Assembly: GCA_017979445.1 (NCBI GenBank)
Contig: CM030714.1
Span: forward strand, 39,896,326 to 39,960,325
DNA: 64,000 bases
From: Akebia trifoliata
Taxonomy: Eukaryota; Streptophyta; Magnoliopsida; Ranunculales; Lardizabalaceae
Direction of reading: 5' to 3'
Position 1 is the stretch's first letter, and each line of letters begins with the position of its first letter. The position numbers and the translations under genes are program-made. The notes under the pieces are model-generated. The model did no database searches. It had not been told where the DNA came from and worked only from the letters and a program-made list of their open reading frames with translations. Positions 34,358 to 46,334 of this stretch are shown piece after piece.

Positions 34358-35090
34358 TGGAATGATGGAGGTTGGACAGAAATATTAAAATGTTTTTAGA
34401 GAATATTCTAGCGAGAATTAAGTCTGGGAGCCTCTTAATAAAATATAGATCTCGTCGAGTAGATTAATTTAGAATCTGAGTTCACTCAATTTCGTTATCG
34501 GAAGCCTTAGATATCATCGATGCAAGTTCAATCTATAAATCTGAAATTATTTCTGAATGAAAGTTGGGACAGCAACGTTAAAACTTTTTTACAGAATATT
34601 CTAGTGAGAATTAAGTCTGGGAACTCTTAATAAAACGTAGATCTCGTCGAGTAGATTAATTTAGAATCTGAGTTCACTTAATTTCGTTAGCAGAAGCCTT
34701 AGATATCATCGATGCAAGCTCAATCTGTAAATCTGGAATTATTTCTGAATGAAAGTTGGGACAGCAACGTTAAAACTTTTTTACAGAATATTCTAGTGAG
34801 AATTAAGTCTGGGAACCTCTTAATAAAACGTAGATCTCGTCGAGTAGATTAATTTAGAATCTGAGTTCACTTAATTTCATTATCAGAAGCCTTAGATATC
34901 ATCGATGCAAGCTCAATCTGTAAATCTGGAATTATTTCTGAATGAAAGTTGGGACAGCAACGTTAAAACTTTTTTACAGAATATTCTAGTGAGAATTAAG
35001 TCTGGGAACCTCTTAATAAAATGTAGATCTCATCGAGTAGATTAATTTAGAATCTGAGTTCACTCAATTTCATTATCGAGATATCATCGA
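34358..35090 (+). repeat. About 192-bp tandem repeat, four copies, in the element's leader
   Basis: TTCTGAATGAAAGTTGGGAC recurs at 34551, 34743 and 34936, with a diverged first copy near 34360. Each unit includes GAATATTCTAGTGAGAATT and TAGATCTCGTCGAGTAGATT. Confidence 0.85.
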
Positions 35091-38000
35091 TGGAAGTTCG
35101 AATTGTATTTTCCTAATTCACAGAAAATCTGAATTTATCTAATGTTGGCACAATTAATGTTCTTGAGAGTGAGCTCATCTCAACCATTATCATTCTATCA
35201 TCAATGTAACACCTATTGGAATCTCGATTTATTTTGGATCACCTAAAAGTGATCATTGATTGGACCTTAAAAATTATAAAAATTATGCCTATTTGATCAT
35301 TATCATATGCCATATTTATTGATTAATTTACCATGATCTTGCTTGAAATACATGATTGATGTTGATCGTAATGTTAATGTGCTTATGTGATGGGAATAAT
35401 GTGATCTTAATTGAATATTCATATGATTTGAATGATTTTGGTTTTGATTAAATGTATGATTTGTTTGATTGGATCCAGGGGCCCATTTGTTTGAAAAAGG
35501 TCCCGGGCACACCCCACCCTGTTTTGCACACACCACATGCACGTTTACTGTTTTGAGCACTTACACGTCCCATTTAGCCAACGTGGCACTAGTGCGTGGC
35601 CCGGTCTCTTCGGAGATGCGACGTCATTCATGAAACCCACAACTCCAGTCACGTACCTTAGGGTATATCAAACTGGGGGCATTAATACCGTCTGATCAGG
35701 TGATTCTGAGAGATATATTGATGCACCCAGGCTGGGGCAACCTGAGCCTTTGTCCTATTGTAAGCCACACAGTCACATGTCCCGATTGCTAACGTAGTAC
35801 TAGTACGTGGTCGGTCCCCTCGTGGGATGCCAAACCATTTATGAAAGCTACAACTCTTGACTCGTACCCGTAGGTAAAAGGTAATCTAAGTATATCAATT
35901 GCACTTCTTGGTCAAAACCGGTGCCTAAGCAAGATCTTGCCCCGCTGTACCCTACTGTACGAGGGGGATAGACTACGTCTATTCTAGACGAGAGGTATTT
36001 AAGTGGGCCCTTGCTCAGCATTGTGCGCCACCTCTCAACTGGAGATCAAACTGGCTGTTTTTGGCTTGAGAGAAGTGAATTGAGGTTTTAGATTATCACC
36101 TATACGGTATATCAAACCAAATCACCATGTATCGAAAGGTATATAGGTGTGTTTGGGCAAGGGTGGCTAGATAAAAATGCATTGCACGTAGTAAACCTAA
36201 AGTCTAGAAGCCTTCCTATAGGTCACGACCCGAACTGACTATGGGTGTTCCCGGGTTGCTTTATTCAATCCAACCAACAGGTAGGTGGGCAGACCGATCC
36301 AGAATAATCAAACAAAATCCGCAACATCGGTCCGACCCAATCGGTGAAATGTACCGATTAATTTGAACCACTTAAACCAGTTGACCCAATGGACAAATGG
36401 ATCAAACTGATCGATACCAAATCAGTTGGACTAATTGGTTTCACTTTTAAAGATCCAGACCACTTTATCTAGAAAGATTCGATCTTAGGATCAAATTAAT
36501 TTGTCTGATCAAAGGTTCAATCCCAATCAGGGGTAGACCCAATCTTTCTCACTTTCTTGGTCACCATAGACTTATAGTGCATTTGGATTCGATATTTTCC
36601 ATCGAACTTGGACTATTCTATATCGAAACTTTAATCATGTGGTTAAGAGTCAAACCTTTAGAGTCAATGGTTAACCTTGGTTTACTTCCAATCGGGTGAT
36701 AATTGGTCCTAAATATTTTAAATCCTCATCTATGTCATTTTGGGTCCGTCAAAAGAATCGTCTAGTCAAAGTACCAATGTTAAGTTCAAGTAGTCCATTC
36801 ACCCAAAATGACCTTCTCTCTTTGTAGATAATTGTCCTTGAGTTTTCTTTGAGTTTCAATCCAGTTTTTGTCATTCTTTAAATCTAGTAGTCGAGTTTGT
36901 CAATCAATGTTTTTCAATTCCAATAAAATATAGAAGCTTCTGATTATCATACGTGTAATAATGATTTGAGCATAATATCTAACATGAGGATTGACTTAGA
37001 GCTCACTAATCAAACTTAATAAATATTGGAATTAAAGAGTACACTTAAGAAGTGCAAATGGGTACTACATTTTCCTTAGCAGAACATGAGAAGAATAATA
37101 AATTTACTTGAGAAATTCAACAACGTTCTTGCATGATCATAAGGATATATGGATGAATTACACAAAAACATAGATCAAGTCAAGAGTGATTTCAAAGTCA
37201 AAGATGATATAGCTGAAATCATCAACAAAGATGCTAAGACTTACAAGTGGATCTACCATGTTTTTCACTCAAGTGAAGAAAGTTCTCATTCACAAAAGAA
37301 TATGAGATTTCTTTTGAAGTTTGGAAATAGTTGAACGAGTCAATGTCAAATGCAAAGATCTCAGTCTCACTCAACTCCGTAGAAGAAGACTGAAGATTAC
37401 TCTTTCTCAGAAGAAGATTGAAGACTCATTCTCAAAAGAAGACCCTACTCGATAAAGCAATCAAGACATCAAGTTCCTAAAACCTTGGCCAAATCAAGTA
37501 GTATTTCACAAAAGGAGGCCTTCATTGGTCGAACCATTTTCCTGTCTTACCAAGAAAAAGATAACCGTCTTTAGCCCCTCGCAGCCTAAAAAAAAAAAAA
37601 AAATCAATAGCCTCTTCTTTCTAAACTATGCCGACCAACCTTGGGAGGGAATCTTATTATGAACTACGTTTTGACCTGATCCCAAAAGAAAAAGAAATAT
37701 TTGGGGTACGTAGGCAACCTGAGAAGTTACTTCAGGCCCGGTCATTAAAAGAAAAATGTATTCTCTTAAGGAAAGTGTCATCCAAAAGAAAATCTACTAT
37801 TGAAATATTCAAAAGAAAAGAATGCCAAACTAATGGCATTAGAAAAAAGAATCAAAATAATTGATAAAAAGAAAAGAATGCCAAACTAGGGCATTTAGAA
37901 AAAAAATCAAAATAATTGATAGAAAAAGAGAATATCAAACTAGGGGCATTTTAGGAAGTTGAGCCTTATATCTTTTCTTTCTAAACCATATCCTAAGCCC

Positions 38001-38100
38001 ACCTATTAAGTCCTCCTGAAGGCTAATTGACTCGGTTAAGGTGCAGGGAACTGAGAAGTTGTCGAGTTGGTTATACAAGATCATCAAGAAAAAAAGAGAA
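35091..38100 (+). other. Interior of the 9.48 kb element, no domains found
   Basis: Contains a diverged duplication around 35515-35650 and 35760-35880 (ACACGTCCCATTTAGCC / CACATGTCCCGATTGC, then TAGTGCGTGG / TAGTACGTGG). Short open frames at 37149-37334 and 37628-37864 do not resemble gag or pol. The second overlaps GAACTACGTTTTGACCTGAT, a phrase typical of noncoding 3' regions of plant gypsy elements. Confidence 0.5.
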
Positions 38101-38301
38101 GCCCGTTAAGTCGAAAACCTGAAAAGGCGGCTTAGGCAAAATTTAGGGCATAACCATAAAAAAGAAAGTCTGCTAGGTTGAAAACCTGAAAAGGCGACCT
38201 AGGCAAAAATCAAGGCATCATCAAAAAAAGAAAAACAAAGCCCGCTAGATTGAAAACCTGAAGAGGTGATCTAGGCAAAAATTAGGGCATCATCAAATGG
38301 G
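38101..38301 (+). repeat. About 65-bp repeat, three copies
   Basis: Units starting near 38101, 38169 and 38240 share GTTGAAAACCTGAAAAGGCG and CTAGGCAAAAATTAGGGCAT. Confidence 0.8.
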
Positions 38302-38984
38302 AGGAAAGGTCCCATCAAGAAGAAAAATTCAGAAGGAAGCTTGTGCAGAAACTAGAAAATGTAAAACCATTCAAGTCACAATATTCATTTTTCAGCCAAG
38401 AGCTCCCATCCGACGAAGACAATGTTGAAGTCGAAGAAATCAGAAGTCATCTTAAACATTGTAGGATCTTCAAAAGTATGTTTACTTGTTTAAGTGTTCG
38501 CTAATGGAAGATGTAGAATCATCAACCACTTTGAAGAGGAAGATCTTCTATTCTAATATTTATCAAGATTTTTTAAGTCTAGCTCAAGCATTTTTCAAAG
38601 GAAATTCGAAAGAAAATGATCAATTCTTTATTGCACATATGATAATCTTAAGAGTCTTAAATTTAAGAGAATGTCAGTTCTTCTATCTATCAAACATCAG
38701 AGTCCATATTTTTCAAGCGTAATCCATTCCATCAGTCTCGTAATCAAGTCCTAGTTAAAATCAACCTGGAAACTAGGGGCATTTTTGAAGGTCATTTAAT
38801 TCCAAAGTTTTTGTTCTTAATCACGTGATAAAAAGAAAATCTTACAAAAGCTTAAAAGTCCGACGAAGCCCAATGATAATTATGAATCCAGGTGCATGAT
38901 AAGCCAATAAAGGCCTAATCTTTCAAACTTTGAGCTCGATTTTGAATCATAGAATCAATTAATAGGATTGTTTAAGTTCCTATA

Positions 38985-39580
38985 AACTAAGCCTGAGAAA
39001 CGTGACTTAGTAAGTTCAAGTCCGAGAAACGAGACTCCAACTTTTTGAATCATAGAATGAATAGGCTTTTTGAAGTGCCTACAAACCTAAGTTCGAGTCC
39101 GAGAAACGAGACTCCAACTTTTTGAATCATAGAAGGAATAGGCTTTTTGAAGTGCCTACAAACCCAAGTTCGAGTCCGAGAAACGAGACTCCAACTTTTT
39201 GAATCATAGAATGAATAGGCTTTTTGAAGTGCCTACAAACCTAAGTTCAAGTTCGAGAAACGAGACTCCAATTTTTTGAATCATAGAATGAATAGGCTTT
39301 TTGAAGTGCCTACAAACCTAAGTTCGAGTCCGAGAAACGAGACTCCAATTTTTTGAATCATAGAATGAATAGGCTTTTTGAAGTGCCTACAAACCTAAGT
39401 TTGAGTCCGAGAAACGAGACTCCAACTTTTTGAATAATATATAGGCTTTTAGAAGTGCCTATAAACCTAAGTTCGAGTCCGAGAAACGAGACTCCAACGT
39501 TTTGAATCATAGGCTTTTTGAAGTGCCTATTAACCTTAGTTCGAGTCCGAGAAACGAGACTCCAGCTTTGTTTGAAATCA
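38985..39580 (+). repeat. 77-bp tandem repeat, about eight copies
   Basis: GAGACTCCAACTTTTTGAAT recurs at 39031, 39108, 39185, 39262, 39339, 39416, then at 39488 and 39556 with shorter spacing. Each unit has AGTGCCTACAAACC and GAGTCCGAGAAACGAGACTC. Confidence 0.9.
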
Positions 39581-40109
39581 TATTGAATTAATAGGATTGT
39601 TTAAGTTCCTTAGCCTGAGAAGCTTGGCTACAATAGGCTCCTGTCCGATAAACGAGACTCATACTTTTTCGAACTCTAAAAAAAGAATTTCAAATAGGAT
39701 TTAACGAAGTTCCTACATCGTTATGACTCAAATTACTTTATTGTTAAACCTTGCTATGATTGTTTTTGTTGCATAAGCACATTTCAATTTTGAATCATTA
39801 TTGTCAGTGAGAGAAGATCTCTGGGACCTGACACATTTTTACTTAGTTTCACACAGTATACACACTCACACTTGCATTTTTTAGTCAAGGAGAATTCTTT
39901 AAAATTCAAGGATCTGACACTGTCAGTGAAAGCTCACGCTTGAGGACCTGACAACCTTTTAGTTCGGGGAGAGTTTTACGCTCAAGGATCCGAACACCCT
40001 GACGAATTGCTAAATCAGGCTGCAAAATGAACTGTCACTAGCTTTGGCATCAGATATCGCACTATCTACCAAAATAGATTTGCTATCTAGTTTGCTTCAA
40101 CCCTCTGCC

Positions 40110-40122
40110 AAAGAGGGGCATC
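40110..40122 (+). promoter_or_regulatory. Polypurine tract before the 3' LTR
   Basis: AAAGAGGGGCATC immediately precedes the 3' LTR, the expected place of the plus-strand primer. Confidence 0.7.
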
Positions 40123-41860
40123 TGTAGACACCCCATTTTTGCATCCGCCTGATTAATCAACTCGTCAACCCGATCGCAATGATTCCCAATGATGGATGTG
40201 TATTCCATTGCTTTACTTTGTTACCAGATATGTTTCAGAAATCCGGATGAGGTATCTCGAATTGACAAAACCTTAGAAACCACGCTACGCTAGGAAAAAC
40301 GACCCTAGAAACATAGAAATCATCATCTTGCAGACCAAAAAGAAGCTTCACGATAAAAATCACACTAAAAATGATCAAATTAAAAATACCCCTAACCTCA
40401 AAACAACCCTAGAGCCTACGTTACGCTTAGGAAAACTCTCTCGAACACATAAAATAACAAATCAGAACCAAATAAATCATTTCACCAATTTTAACAGAAT
40501 TCGACAAAATTACGAAAATACCCCTCATAAAGTTCACAATCATTTCACATAAAAATTTTCATAAATGATACAAACCAACATTCTCATTGAATTCCTTACG
40601 AAAAACCGATTCTAAATCATCCTAGAACATTAAAAACCGACTTAAAACGTGAAAAGTCCTCTCCGGGGGCAAAACGGTAATTTCACAATTTTCATAATTA
40701 CAAAATTCGAAATTAATAAATAAAACATTAAATAATTAAATTTAAACATTAATGAAATTAATTTAAAATTTTGAACCTAAAAAATCGATTAATCGGACTC
40801 TCAGGCAAAATTGTTGAGGGTTCGTGGGATATTTCTTTAAGGACCCCTCCATTTGGGGGTCCAAAGAATTAAAGAAATAATGGAAGGGGGTTCTCCAAAA
40901 TTTAAAGTCAATCAAGCAAGACTGTAGTCAAAGTATTAAAGTCAATCAAGTGAGACTGAAGTCAAAATTAAAGTCAATTAAACAAGACTAAAGTTAAGAT
41001 ATTGAAAGTCAATCAATTAAGACTAAAGTCAAAACATTAAAAGTCACTCAAATAAGACCAAAAGTCATAATAGAATTATAATTGATTAATAACTCTATCT
41101 AATAGAGTTCTAACTTAAAAACAATTCTACCTAAAATAATTCTAATTAAAACACAATTCTACATAAAACAAGTCTAACTAAAACACAACTCTAATTAAAA
41201 GAACTCTAATTAAATACTAACTCTATCCAAATCAATCCTTAAAAAATTCTATAAATAGAGGTGCTCACACCCTATTTTCGTATCAAATTATAAATCCTAA
41301 GAGAAGTAGGTCTAGAAGCTCCCCTAGCCCCCCATAAACCCTAGTTTTGGAGCCCCAACTCCTTACCTAACATCCCTCCTTCAATTTTAGTCTAGAAAAC
41401 ACCTAAAAGCTCTCCAAAAACACCCCCAAATCCGTAACGAACTTGAAGAGTTCAGATTCAAAAATAAGAAGATACCTTGTCTCGGGGATCCGAAATCAAA
41501 TCCGGAGACAGAACGAAGCAAGGGAGTACGATACAAGGAGCTCTTTTGTCAGATCTGAGGGAACAAAGTCCTTGCTATCGGAAAGGTAAGTTTTTATTTT
41601 TATTTATTTTTATCTAGGTTTTTAGCAATGTGATATATTTGGGAAGTTAGTAGAGACCGACTTTGGCCGGGCGGGGTTGGTGCCTAACACCTTCCAATCC
41701 CGTAACATGATCCCCGAATTCAGATTTTTTGTGGTAGATTAGTTCTTTTTATCCATGTTAGAGTCAGTTTGGTTCCTAGACCACAATAACTAGGTGGCGA
41801 CTCCCAAACCTCAAGGGTCAAAAGCGGATCCGCGCACCCCGCAGATCGAGGGCGCTTTCA
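40123..41860 (+). repeat. 3' LTR of the 9.48 kb element
   Basis: Same sequence as 32380-34116 apart from about seven substitutions and a few 1-3 bp indels seen by eye. Confidence 0.93.
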
Positions 41861-44523
41861 GTAACAATGGTTACCCAGTAAGGAAGAACACAATTTCTGC
41901 CAATAACCTTTTCTAACATGAACGAATAAGCATACTAAATCATTTTAAAATATAGAAAATTTTACAAAAGAACTACGATTAACTGTACATATAGCCAGGG
42001 ATGAACAACTAAACATTTTAAAACTCACATTACATCGATCAGCAGTACTCACTATAACATTCTCTTTTTATACAAATCTAATTGATCAAATGGAAATAAT
42101 AACATGGATTCATTTTATATATCAAATAAGCAACAGATACATAATACACAATGGTGGAGTATTAGAATTAGAGAGTTGGGATTCACGACTGGATCGCTCC
42201 CAGTCGGGACATGATGTTACAATTCTTCTCTGGCTTTTAGTTCTTGATTTTGTGGCCGGTCGCTGCACTTACCACGTTTGGTTGACCATTTATCCGGCTC
42301 AGGCTGGCCGTTTGCCATGACCGTAAGCAATGGGTCTCTTTTCGATGTGTCAGAACGTTCGACTACTATAGATTGTTAGTGATCACTGACTAATCATCTT
42401 TGTCTATGCCTATCAGGCGTGCATGTGATTCCCAAATATACAAACCATTCGTATACGACCACCTTTACATAACAAGTTCACTGGTAAAGATAGAGAGGAA
42501 TAACCCGGATTCCAGTTGTGACTCCACTCTCATACGCGTCTCATACCACGTATGAGCTTGGTGGTCCCTATCGTACATCCCAGGATAGTACACCACTCCG
42601 GATGATATGATGCACTATCCCTTCAGGCATTCACAAACTCTTTAACAGCTCACAAAATAACTACATATATATATTATTTTCATTTGAAAACAAAAGAGAA
42701 ATTAACAATACAAGGTTGAGAATAGATATCCAGTTTCCTACCATGCAAGTGTGGCCACCCTGCCTAAAATAAATAACAAACGGAAACGTAAACAGCGCCT
42801 CGCGCTAACAGAAAGTAAATAAACATGCAACCAGTAATATTATCCCTGGATATCTGTTCATCAACCAACATACAACACCACAACGTAAAATGCAGACATC
42901 ACCCCTCGGGTGTGACTCTGACATTTTACCGTTTCATACCCTTTTTCCCTTTTTTTTTTACAGTTTTCAATCTCTTCATAAAATATCCATTTTCTGATAT
43001 TCATCAACTCAATATGAGTTCATTGAATATAAAATCACATTTTTCAACAATCGAATTTATTTCTATCAATAATATTGAAAAAAAATACAAATTTCATATC
43101 AAAACGGGGTCCGAGCAGTGCACAAGACCCAATTTATGGAAATAACCCGTTAAAATACCCTACCCACGTATAATTTGTTAAAAATACAATTAAACATATC
43201 AAACATGAAATTTCTGGCGTAAATTTTTGAAATAACAAAAGAATTATATATTTTGGAAATACACCCAAATTTTTTCGATAAAATCCTAAATGCAATTTTC
43301 ACAATCTACGATTACTAATAGAAATTGAGAGTTCCTTACTATCTCTAAGCAAAATGATCGAAGCATGTGCGCGGAAATCGAGACGGATCGAACTTCGAAG
43401 CGGTTGATTTTCAACATCGACTAGGTGGTTTCAAAGATCTCGATGTGCTCGTCTCTTCTCCCTTCTACGACGAAAGACGGTTTGACCCCGAAATCGATGA
43501 AAATCGAGGTCGAAGTTACGAAATCTCCGTATAAAAATACGACTGATTTTTGACTATACGGGGTGAAAAAGATGAGAAAACGGAAGGAATTTTGGTGGGT
43601 TATGTAGAGAATGAGGCTGTGAACGTTTCTCCATTCTGCGTCGGAAGACGGTTTGACCCAGAAACGGACAAAATCCGAGGTCAAAGTTTCGAAATTTCTG
43701 TATACAAATACGGCTGATTTTTGACGATATTGGATGAAATAGAAAGTGAAACGAAGAAAGATTGGGTGGGCTTTGTAGAGAACGTAGCTGCGAACATTTC
43801 TCCCTTCTACGTTGATTGTCGACGACGAGCCATTTGTGAGAGATCTGAGATGGAAGATCGAAGAGAAAAAAAAAATTCGTTTTTATATGTCTCGGTTGTA
43901 TGGACGCGTTGGGGAAGATGAAAATTTAATTTTATTTATATAAAATTTGGGACGAAATCGGTATTTCACCTATTGTTTCGATTGACGATAACTTGACCGT
44001 CCCGACTTCAAAACTGACAAATGAATACTCCATTTTGCCTAATTTTTCGTTTCGGATCTAATGGTACAGTCAATTTCTACAAATTATGTCTCCATCAAAA
44101 ATTTACATTTTTGGCCTGAGGTGACCCTTAAACTTGATATCGTTTTCGTTTTTGACGATAATTCGACTTCCTGATCTCCAAAAATGACAAATAAATAGTC
44201 CATGTTGAATAATTTTTTGTTATGAATCCAATGGTATAATCAAATTTTAAAAATCATTACTCTAACAAAAAGTCACTGTTTTAGCCTGGTCCGATCCGGT
44301 AATCGAGGATTTTGCAACTTTTATATTCGGACTCGCATTTGAGCGTGCTTACAGGCTAAACTATGTTTTTTGATCATTTTGAATCTAATGGTGAGGTTAG
44401 ATTCCATTAAAAATGATCAAAAACATCCTAAAGTTTTACCCCTAAATCCCACTTTCAAAATTTTCTTAAAATTCCACTATTTATTTTTCCTCGAGATACG
44501 AATTCAAAATTCGGGGTGTTACA

Positions 44524-45336
44524 ATAAAAGTGCAATAGTTAGGTTTGTCGAGTAAATATCTTATTAAAGTAATTTTACCTTATTCTCTCTATGCCACACA
44601 AGAGACTATCAAACCATTTTTTTTTCTTTTTCTTCTTCTCTTCTTTATATCTGGAAAAGTCTCAACAAGGGTATTAAGATTTAATCCTACTTGTTTTTTT
44701 TTTTTTTTATACCTCAAACACCTTAAAAATTCAATCGAGTTGAAGTAATTTATGTAAGAAATTTGTGTGTGAATTTTTTTGTTCAGTATGTTAATATTAG
44801 ATCGTTTTTGTTATGTTCAACAAATACCTATTAACCCTATATATAGAGATTCGATAATTGTATACCAAATACAAAAATTTACATAAGAAAGTTATGTTCG
44901 GTAAGTACCTACCAAATTAGCTAAAATAACTTCGATCTGAATCTATTGAACAAAATCTATAAAAAATCCTAAGTTCTTTAATTTTAAATCGTCATTTTGA
45001 AGGTTCTAATAGTAACTTTTCCATCTTCTTTGGTGACTAAATGAGAGAGAGAGAGAGAAAGTGAGTGAGTGAGTGAGAACTTTCAAAAATAAAATATAAT
45101 AAGGTAACCTAATGAGTCAACTTCCCACAAAACTCAAAAGGAGATAAATATTAACAGAGAAAGGGAGAGGGAGAAGAAAAAATGGATTTTAGGTACAAAT
45201 GATTCAGTACGTTATGATAGGTGTAAAAAATACATTAATAAGGATAAATTTGTAAATGGATTTTTGTTTAATGTTAAGCGGATACAATGAGCATTTTAGG
45301 TGTTTGCAAATGACACCACCCCTTAGAACATCCTTA
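44524..45336. other. Intergenic, no gene seen
   Basis: AT-rich, with T runs near 44618 and 44694 and a (GA)n/(GAGT)n stretch at about 45043-45077. Nothing else supported. Confidence 0.35.
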
Positions 45337-45690
45337 GAGCATCCCCAATGATAATGTTATATTTGGCCCTTTCAATTCCAATTTTTAAAATAATAAATTG
45401 AAAAAAAAAATATCCTATTAGACGATGCCTCTCCAATGCTTCATCTAAAAAAAATGTCATTGCTATGTTTTGGATGACAATTTGATAAAAAAAAAGTTCC
45501 ATAATAATACTTTTTTTATACTTTGGATGACAATTTAGTAAAAAAAATATAATCCATAATAATACTTTTTTTATGCTTTGGATGACAATTTAGTTAAAAA
45601 TAAATAAATAAACACATTTTCTAACACAAAAGAAAATTGACCAAATTTTAAGATATTTTAAAAGTAATGTCAAATATAACATTGCTTTTA
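45337..45690. mobile_element. MITE-like element with an internal 62-bp triplication
   Basis: Left GAGCATCCCCAATGATAATG then TTATATTTGGC; right (reverse complement) AAAAGCAATGTTATATTTGAC. The ends are inverted. Three tandem copies of GGATGACAATTT-GATAAAAAA units lie at about 45461-45600. A related inverse fragment is at 10204-10370. Confidence 0.55.
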
Positions 45691-45713
45691 ATATAAATTA
45701 ATGCTAAAACAAC

Positions 45714-45825
45714 ATGTTGACACATACGCGACTGACGTGTCAAATGCACACAATTGTAGATCATTTTCCTTGTGTATCCCGAAGAAAAAAATCTATAGTT
45801 TTGTGCCTTTACCACATACAAACCT
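45714..45825. mobile_element. Hairpin-core element, copy 3 (partial)
   Basis: Contains CCTTGTGTATCCCGAAGAAA then ATCTATAGTTTTGTGCC, the core also found at 9.1, 20.5 and 57.8 kb. Outer arms weak. Confidence 0.5.
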
Positions 45826-46295
45826 CTCGTATATTTTAGTGCATATCTTTATCATGACTCTTTAACATATTTTATTTTTGAGAGTTCATATTTTACTTTG
45901 CATTGAAGAGTATTTATAGGAGACAATTCCAAAATTTGAGACCACTGATGACAGGCTTCCCCTTGACGACTTCCTTCTTCATTTTTAGAATAATTAAAAT
46001 GACCTTATTGCCCTGATATTTTGATTTAGAGAAGATAATCAAAAGTTTTTAAGTTGTTTTAATTAGTCTATAGAAGAAGACTGTAGTCAAGGGGCATATC
46101 AACAGTTTGAAAACATTTGAGTATCTCAAACGTTCATCGCTTCAAAGTTCAAAGTTTTTGACCCTTTTGAGATCGTCAGTTCGAAACTTCCGGCGCCCCT
46201 CGCATTTCGCAAACTTGGGAGAAAAGAAAAGCAGAAGATATAATAATAATAATAATAAATAAAAATAAAAAGAGAGATTTCAGAGAAGAAGAAGC

Positions 46296-46298
<3 letters not shown>

Positions 46299-46330
<32 letters not shown>
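46299..46330 (+). repeat. (GA)n directly before the start codon
   Basis: Sixteen GA units end at the base before ATG 46331. GA repeats in plant 5' leaders are common and can bind BBR/BPC-type GA-binding proteins; that role is inferred. Confidence 0.85.

Positions 46331-46334
<4 letters not shown>

Larger units (their letters stand above)
32380..41860 (+). mobile_element. Young LTR retrotransposon without protein genes (LARD-like), 9481 bp
   Basis: Two LTRs, 1737 and 1738 bp, differ by only a handful of substitutions and small indels. GTAAC is duplicated at 32375-32379 and 41861-41865. A PBS follows the 5' LTR and a purine-rich tract precedes the 3' LTR. The 6.0-kb interior shows no gag, protease, reverse transcriptase, RNase H or integrase motif. 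It does hold three tandem-repeat blocks, as in large retrotransposon derivatives moved by proteins supplied in trans. The TGTAGACACC ends, the TGGCGACTCC PBS and interior phrases like GAACTACGTTTGACC-TGAT recall the Tat/Ogre group of Ty3/gypsy elements; that assignment is from memory and tentative. Confidence 0.9.
27755..44523 (-). mobile_element. Solo LTR X (minus strand), split by nested insertions
   Basis: The element begins TGTGGCGCCCCG and ends CGGGGTGTTACA, so the ends are TG...CA and imperfectly inverted. It is flanked by ATAAA at 27750-27754 and 44524-44528. Removing the two insertions leaves about 3.1 kb in three pieces: 27755-27948, 32107-32379 and 41866-44523. A TATA-like element on the minus strand (TTTTATATAAATA at about 43933-43945) suggests the minus strand is the sense strand, giving a TGTAACACCCCG start. 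No internal domain or second LTR was found, so I call it solo. Confidence 0.82.

Noticed and set aside
37149..37864. Possible gag or pol fragments in the 9.48 kb element
   Set aside because: No zinc-knuckle, protease DTG/DSG, reverse-transcriptase or integrase motif could be seen; the frames are short and overlap noncoding phrases typical of such elements.
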